Shown here one piece after another: positions 59,171-64,000 of a DNA stretch of 64,000 bases. This stretch comes from Neobacillus massiliamazoniensis (GTDB taxonomy: Bacteria > Bacillota > Bacilli > Bacillales > Cytobacillaceae). Under the pieces are notes generated by a model, which saw only the letters and a program-made list of their open reading frames with translations, ran no database searches and was not told the DNA's origin. Where the stretch lies: contig NZ_CVRB01000001.1 in the NCBI RefSeq assembly GCF_001048695.1, forward strand, positions 372,001 through 436,000. Reading direction: 5' to 3'. The translations under genes were made by a program, and so were the position numbers. Position 1 is the stretch's first letter. Every line of letters starts with the position of its first letter.

Positions 59171-62100
59171 GCAAAGACAACCTCCTTTTCCTGTCCAGCC
59201 ATTGCTTCTGCAGAGAAATTCATTGACTCAATCACTTTCAAAATGGCATCTGCTGTATCTAGTGAAGTTAAACAAGGAATACCATTTTCAACAGCCTCGC
59301 GACGGATTCTAAAACCATCCCGCTCTGGTTGCTTTCCTTTTGTTAATGTATTGATAATAAATTGAGTTTCACCACGATGAATAACCTCTAACAAGTTCTT
59401 ACCTTCCGACCCGATTTTTTCAACCACCTTAACTGGAAGTCCTGCTGACTCCATGATAGCTGCTGTTCCGCTCGTAGCCATAAGCTGGTAGCCAATATTC
59501 GCAAATCTTTTTGCAAGCTTTAGTGCTTCTTGTTTATCTTTATCGGATACAGTAAACAAGACAGTACCAAACTTTTGAATATTCATCCCGGAAGCTACTA
59601 ATCCTTTATAGAGAGCTTTTTCAAGGGTCGCATCCTTACCCATTACCTCACCTGTTGATTTCATTTCTGGTCCTAATGTAATATCAACATCTTTCAGCTT
59701 AGCAAAAGAGAATACTGGAACCTTCACATACACGCCTTCTTTTTCTGGAACAAGCCCCGGAGTGTATCCTTGCTCGATAATGGAAACACCTAAAATTGCT
59801 TTTGTCGCAATTTTTGCCATCGGTACGTTTGTAATTTTACTTAAGAATGGTACAGTGCGGCTTGAGCGCGGGTTCACTTCTAGAACAAATACTTGTCCAC
59901 CGGATAATACATATTGAATATTCAACAAACCAATAATATTTAGGCCTTTTGCCAGTTTTTCAGTATAATCAACGAGCGTGTTGATCACATCTTTTGACAG
60001 AGTTTGCGCAGGATATACAGCAATGGAATCGCCTGAATGGACACCTGCACGCTCAATATGCTCCATAATTCCTGGAATCAAAACGTTTTCTCCATCACAA
60101 ATGGCATCTACTTCAATCTCTTTTCCTGTTAGATAACGGTCAATCAAGACTGGATGATCAGGATTGATTTTCACCGCATTTTTCATGTAATGAAGCAATT
60201 CTTCTTTGCGGTAAACAATTTCCATTGCCCGGCCGCCTAGGACATAGGAAGGGCGAACCAATACCGGGTAGCCAATTTCATTAGCTATTCCTATTGCTTC
60301 CTCTACCGATAATGCCGTTTTGCCAAGTGGCTGTGGAATATCAAGCTGTTTCAATGCATGTTCAAATTTATCCCTATTTTCTGCTCTGTCTAAATCCTCT
60401 AGACTTGTTCCTAGGATTTTAACACCATTTTTCTCTAACTTGGCAGCTAGGTTGATCGCTGTTTGTCCCCCAAACTGGACGACTACTCCGATTGGATGTT
60501 CCAAGTCGATGATGCTCATCACATCCTCCACCGTCAACGGTTCGAAGTAGAGCTTGTCGGATATACTGAAATCGGTAGATACAGTTTCCGGATTGTTATT
60601 GACTACGATGGCTTCATAACCTGCTTCTTTGATCGCTTTAACAGAATGGACAGTTGCATAATCAAACTCAATTCCTTGACCAATTCGGATCGGGCCAGAT
60701 CCGAGAACAATCACACTTTTTCTTCCTGTCACTACGGATTCATTTTCCTCTTCATATGTTCCGTAATAATAAGGTGTTTCTGATTCAAATTCTGACGCAC
60801 ATGTATCAACCATTTTATATACTGGAACAATACCTGCATCCTTACGCAGATGATAGATTTCTGCTTCTGTGCGATTCCATAGCTCCGCAATCTTCTCATC
60901 TATAAATCCCTTTTGTTTTGCTTCCTTTAGGATTTCTTTATCGTATGGATTGGCACTAAGCTTTGCTTCAAGCGCAATAATCCCTTCCATTTTCTTTAAG
61001 AAAAACAGATCAATTTTACTCCATTGATGAATGGTATCAATGGTGATTCCACGCTTCAATCCTTCAGAGATGTAGAACAGCCTTTCATCTCCCGCTTTAC
61101 GAATCCGTTTCTCAAGTAATTCGTCAGTGATGTCCTCTGCACCATTCAATTCAAAATGGTAGACCCCCGCCTCAAGCGAGCGGATCGCTTTTAACAACGA
61201 TTCTTCAAACGAGCGGCCGATTGCCATTACTTCGCCTGTCGCTTTCATTTGGGTACCAAGTGAACGGTTCCCTGATTCAAACTTATCAAACGGCCATCTT
61301 GGAATTTTTGTTACAACATAATCAAGTGCCGGCTCAAAGCTAGCATACGTTTTGCCCGTTACTGGATTCAGCATTTCATCGAGCGTTAGCCCAACCGCAA
61401 TTTTCGCTGCAAGCTTAGCAATCGGATAGCCAGTTGCTTTTGATGCTAATGCTGAGGAGCGACTAACCCTCGGATTCACTTCGATAATATAGTAGTTAAA
61501 GCTATAAGGATCTAGAGCAAGCTGAACGTTACAGCCTCCTTCAATCTTAAGAGCACGGATTATTTTTAAAGATACATTCCTAAGAAGCTGATATTCTCGA
61601 TCACTTAAGGTCTGACTTGGAGCCACAACAATTGAATCTCCGGTATGTACGCCAACCGGATCAATGTTTTCCATATTACATACTACGATTGCATTATCAT
61701 TCGCATCCCGCATGACTTCGTATTCAATTTCTTTGTAGCCAGCGATACTTTTTTCCAGCAAACATTGATGTACCGGACTGTTTTTTAAACCACTAGTTAC
61801 GATTTCCTCAAGTTCTTTGGGATTATGACAAATCCCTCCACCTGTTCCGCCAAGGGTAAAGGCTGGGCGGACAATAACCGGAAAACCGATTTTTTCAACA
61901 AAAGCTTTTGCTTCATCTAATTCATGGATAATTTCGCTATCTGGAACGGGTTCGTTTAAATCGTTCATTAAACTGCGGAATAATTCGCGGTCTTCCGCCT
62001 GCTGAATAGCTGTGAGCTTGGTGCCAAGGATTTCAACACCGCACTCTTCCAAAACGCCTGATTCTGATAACTCAACAGCTAAATTAAGACCCGTTTGACC

Positions 62101-62373
62101 GCCTAGTGTTGCCAGAAGCGCATCCGGACGTTCCTTACGTATAATCCGGCTGACGAACTCAACGGTTAATGGTTCGATATAAACAGCATCGGCCATTTCT
62201 GTATCGGTCATAATCGTTGCCGGGTTGGAATTTACAAGGATGACACGATAACCTTCTTCTCTAAGGGCTATACAAGCTTGAGCTCCTGCATAGTCAAATT
62301 CTGCTGCTTGCCCGATGACAATCGGTCCTGAACCAATCACTAAAATGGATTTGATATCTTTACGTTTAGGCAT
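59167..62373 (-). CDS. pyrAB: Carbamoyl-phosphate synthase, large subunit (pyrimidine-type)
   Basis: 1068 residues (B. subtilis 1071). Two ATP-grasp halves: the first with [18 protein letters not shown] and [10 protein letters not shown], the second from about 550 with [20 protein letters not shown] and [11 protein letters not shown]. The C-terminal MGS-like domain (about 930-1068) is where UMP and PRPP effectors normally act. It overlaps pyrAA by 8 bp. Position inside the pyr operon supports the pyrimidine-specific paralogue rather than the arginine one. Confidence 0.98.
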
Positions 62374-63457
62374 GTGCTGTAACCTCCTGTTTGTTTGCTT
62401 CCATCAGCGCAAGAAACTGCTCAAATAATCCATTTGCATCTTCCGGTCCAGGCGATGCCTCCGGATGATATTGAACGGTAAAAGCAGGATAATCTAAATG
62501 TTTCAAACCTTCTACTGTTCCATCATTTAAAGCGATATGGGTTACTTCTAGTCGTGTATTTTTAATGGATGCTTCCTCAACTGTATATCCATGGTTTTGA
62601 GAAGTAATAGCAATTTTGCCTGTTGCCAAATCCTTCACCGGATGATTCGATCCGCGGTGACCAAATTTCATTTTCGCCGTGTCTGCTCCGCAGGCAAGAG
62701 CAAACAACTGATGTCCTAGACAAATACCAAACAGTGGAACTTGACCTAAAACTCCTTTAATCATTTCTATTGCCTCTGGAACATCTTTTGGATCTCCAGG
62801 TCCATTCGATAGCATGATCCCATCAGGTCGTAATTGAAGAATTTCTTCCGAAGTAGTGTGGTAAGGAACCACAATTACATCACAATCGCGTTGGTTTAAT
62901 TCCCGTAAAATCCCATGTTTCATTCCAAAATCCACGAGGACTACTCTTTTTCCTCGACCTGGGCTCGGATAAGGATTTTTCGTAGATACTTGCTTTACTT
63001 GATCCGTTGGGAGAGAGTTTGTACGTAATTTGTTTATTACCTCATCCGCATTTTCTTCAATACTGCAGATCGCTCCCTTTAATGTCCCATACTGGCGAAT
63101 CATTCTTGTTAACTTACGTGTATCAATCCCAGCAATCCCAGGAATATTCTTCATTTGAAAGTATTCATTCATGGAAAATTCGCTTCTCCAGTTCGAAGGA
63201 AAATCACAAACCTCTTTCACAATGAACCCTTTTACAGCCGGATAAATCGATTCAAAATCATCACGGTTAATCCCGTAGTTACCGATTAATGGGTAAGTTA
63301 GCGTAACGATTTGCCCACAATAGGATGGATCGGAAAGGATTTCCTGATAACCGGTCATACCAGTATTAAACACAATTTCACCAATCGTATCTGAGTTACT
63401 GCCGAACCCTTCCCCGATAAAAATGGTTCCGTCCTCTAAAATAAGCTGTTTTTTCAT
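62366..63457 (-). CDS. pyrAA: Carbamoyl-phosphate synthase, small (glutaminase) subunit
   Basis: 363 residues from ATG 63457 ([19 protein letters not shown]). The start is decided by the ATGA overlap with the pyrC stop and by GGATGTG upstream; the open frame runs 8 codons further. The class I amidotransferase nucleophile is in [17 protein letters not shown] at about 240, with [11 protein letters not shown] near the end. Confidence 0.98.
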   Translation of the reverse strand: MKKQLILEDGTIFIGEGFGSNSDTIGEIVFNTGMTGYQEILSDPSYCGQIVTLTYPLIGNYGINRDDFESIYPAVKGFIVKEVCDFPSNWRSEFSMNEYFQMKNIPGIAGIDTRKLTRMIRQYGTLKGAICSIEENADEVINKLRTNSLPTDQVKQVSTKNPYPSPGRGKRVVLVDFGMKHGILRELNQRDCDVIVVPYHTTSEEILQLRPDGIMLSNGPGDPKDVPEAIEMIKGVLGQVPLFGICLGHQLFALACGADTAKMKFGHRGSNHPVKDLATGKIAITSQNHGYTVEEASIKNTRLEVTHIALNDGTVEGLKHLDYPAFTVQYHPEASPGPEDANGLFEQFLALMEANKQEVTAHA

Positions 63458-64000
63458 GCTGTTACACATCCTTTTTCCCAAACTATTTTTCCTTCAGCTA
63501 TTGTAAGCACTGGCCAGCCTTTGCACGCCCAGCCTGCAAACGGGGTGTTTTTCCCTTTTGACGCAAACTCATCCGGATTGATTACATGTTCTTCCTCTAA
63601 ATTCAACAGGACTATGTCTGCAGGTGCCCCCACTTCGATTTTTCCAAATGGAAGTCCAAACGCTTCAGCCGGCTTCGTCGTTAAATAGGCAATTAATTCT
63701 TCAAGTGTAATGATGTTTTTCAAAACAAAATGTGTATAAAGTAGTGAGAAGGCTGTCTCTAAACCAACAATTCCGAAAGGCGCGAGTACCATTCCCTCTG
63801 CTTTTTCTTCAGCTGTATGCGGTGCGTGATCAGTTGCGATAAAATCAATCGTTCCATCGAGAAGTCCTTCTATCAACGCAGTCCTGTCAGCAGCATCTCT
63901 AAGTGGCGGGTTCATCTTATAATTGGTGTCAAGTCCTTTAATATCATCTTGAGATAATAATAAATGATGTGGTGTTACTTCGGCAGTGACATTAATTCCC
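63454..64000 (-). CDS. pyrC: Dihydroorotase, 5' part beyond the window
   Basis: Makes dihydroorotate from carbamoyl aspartate. The frame is open to the right edge (last visible residues [15 protein letters not shown]), so about 182 C-terminal residues of a protein of about 428 are present. TPHHLLL holds a metal-site histidine region and [14 protein letters not shown] the catalytic Asp. The Met in KMNPPLRD is internal. The operon's leading genes and any PyrR attenuators would lie further right; none is in the window. Confidence 0.97.
   Translation of the reverse strand, partial: GINVTAEVTPHHLLLSQDDIKGLDTNYKMNPPLRDAADRTALIEGLLDGTIDFIATDHAPHTAEEKAEGMVLAPFGIVGLETAFSLLYTHFVLKNIITLEELIAYLTTKPAEAFGLPFGKIEVGAPADIVLLNLEEEHVINPDEFASKGKNTPFAGWACKGWPVLTIAEGKIVWEKGCVTA

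Noticed and set aside
63458..64000. PyrR-binding attenuator in the pyr operon
   Set aside because: The visible pyrC-pyrAA junction is an ATGA overlap with no leader; attenuators would lie upstream beyond the window.

Overview
The window is a housekeeping stretch of a Bacillaceae chromosome, low-GC Firmicutes and probably a Neobacillus/Bacillus-type sporulator. The evidence is gene order that follows Bacillus subtilis from pyrC to clpY almost gene for gene (read here in reverse), a SpoVM peptide, RemA, FapR and its operator, RqcH, and strong AGGAGG-type ribosome-binding sites. Almost every gene lies on the minus strand. Only rpmB and rqcH are on the plus strand. Species-level assignment is not possible from what I can see.

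Layout, left to right (downstream to upstream for the minus-strand genes): hslU (cut by the window edge)-hslV; trmFO; topA; dprA; sucD-sucC; a degraded IS1182-type insertion; rnhB; rbgA-lepB; rplS; trmD-rimM-ylqD; khpA-rpsP; ffh-ylxM; ftsY-smc-rnc; acpP; fabG-fabD-plsX-fapR; recG-sdaAA-sdaAB; yloV-yloU; rpmB (plus); spoVM; thiN; rpe-rsgA; prkC-prpC-rlmN-rsmB-fmt-def; priA-coaBC; rpoZ-gmk-remA-yloC; the P-type ATPase yloB; rqcH (plus); and the pyrimidine operon pyrE-F-D-K-AB-AA-C (pyrC cut by the right edge). These cover translation and ribosome assembly, protein targeting (Ffh/FtsY/SPase I), chromosome maintenance (Smc, TopA, RecG, PriA), fatty-acid and phospholipid initiation under FapR, Ser/Thr kinase signalling, and UMP synthesis.

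The genes are ordinary, and the unusual content is intergenic. Family A is a 242-244 bp GC-rich element with imperfect terminal inverted repeats starting GGCTGTGTTAAA. Some copies have clean 8-bp AT-rich target duplications. There are seven copies at operon junctions, all in one orientation, plus two shorter relatives in opposite orientations inside the IS remnant. Family B is a hairpin element with a constant outer frame and an exchangeable but self-complementary inner stem. It ranges from a triple tandem array (3781-4153) down to an empty frame that supplies the stop codon of rsmB (42070-42102). Short GTGTCAGGCACC palindromes form a third, minor family. Together these insertions have divided what is continuous in B. 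subtilis into smaller transcription units.

Other points of interest: codV/xerC is absent between trmFO and hslV; HslV has an N-terminal extension without the Ser2 of B. subtilis CodW; the recG terminator shares DNA with the fapR promoter; and the IS remnant has duplicated an apparent rnhB terminator hairpin. I found no tRNA, rRNA, CRISPR array, prophage or unknown multi-gene system.
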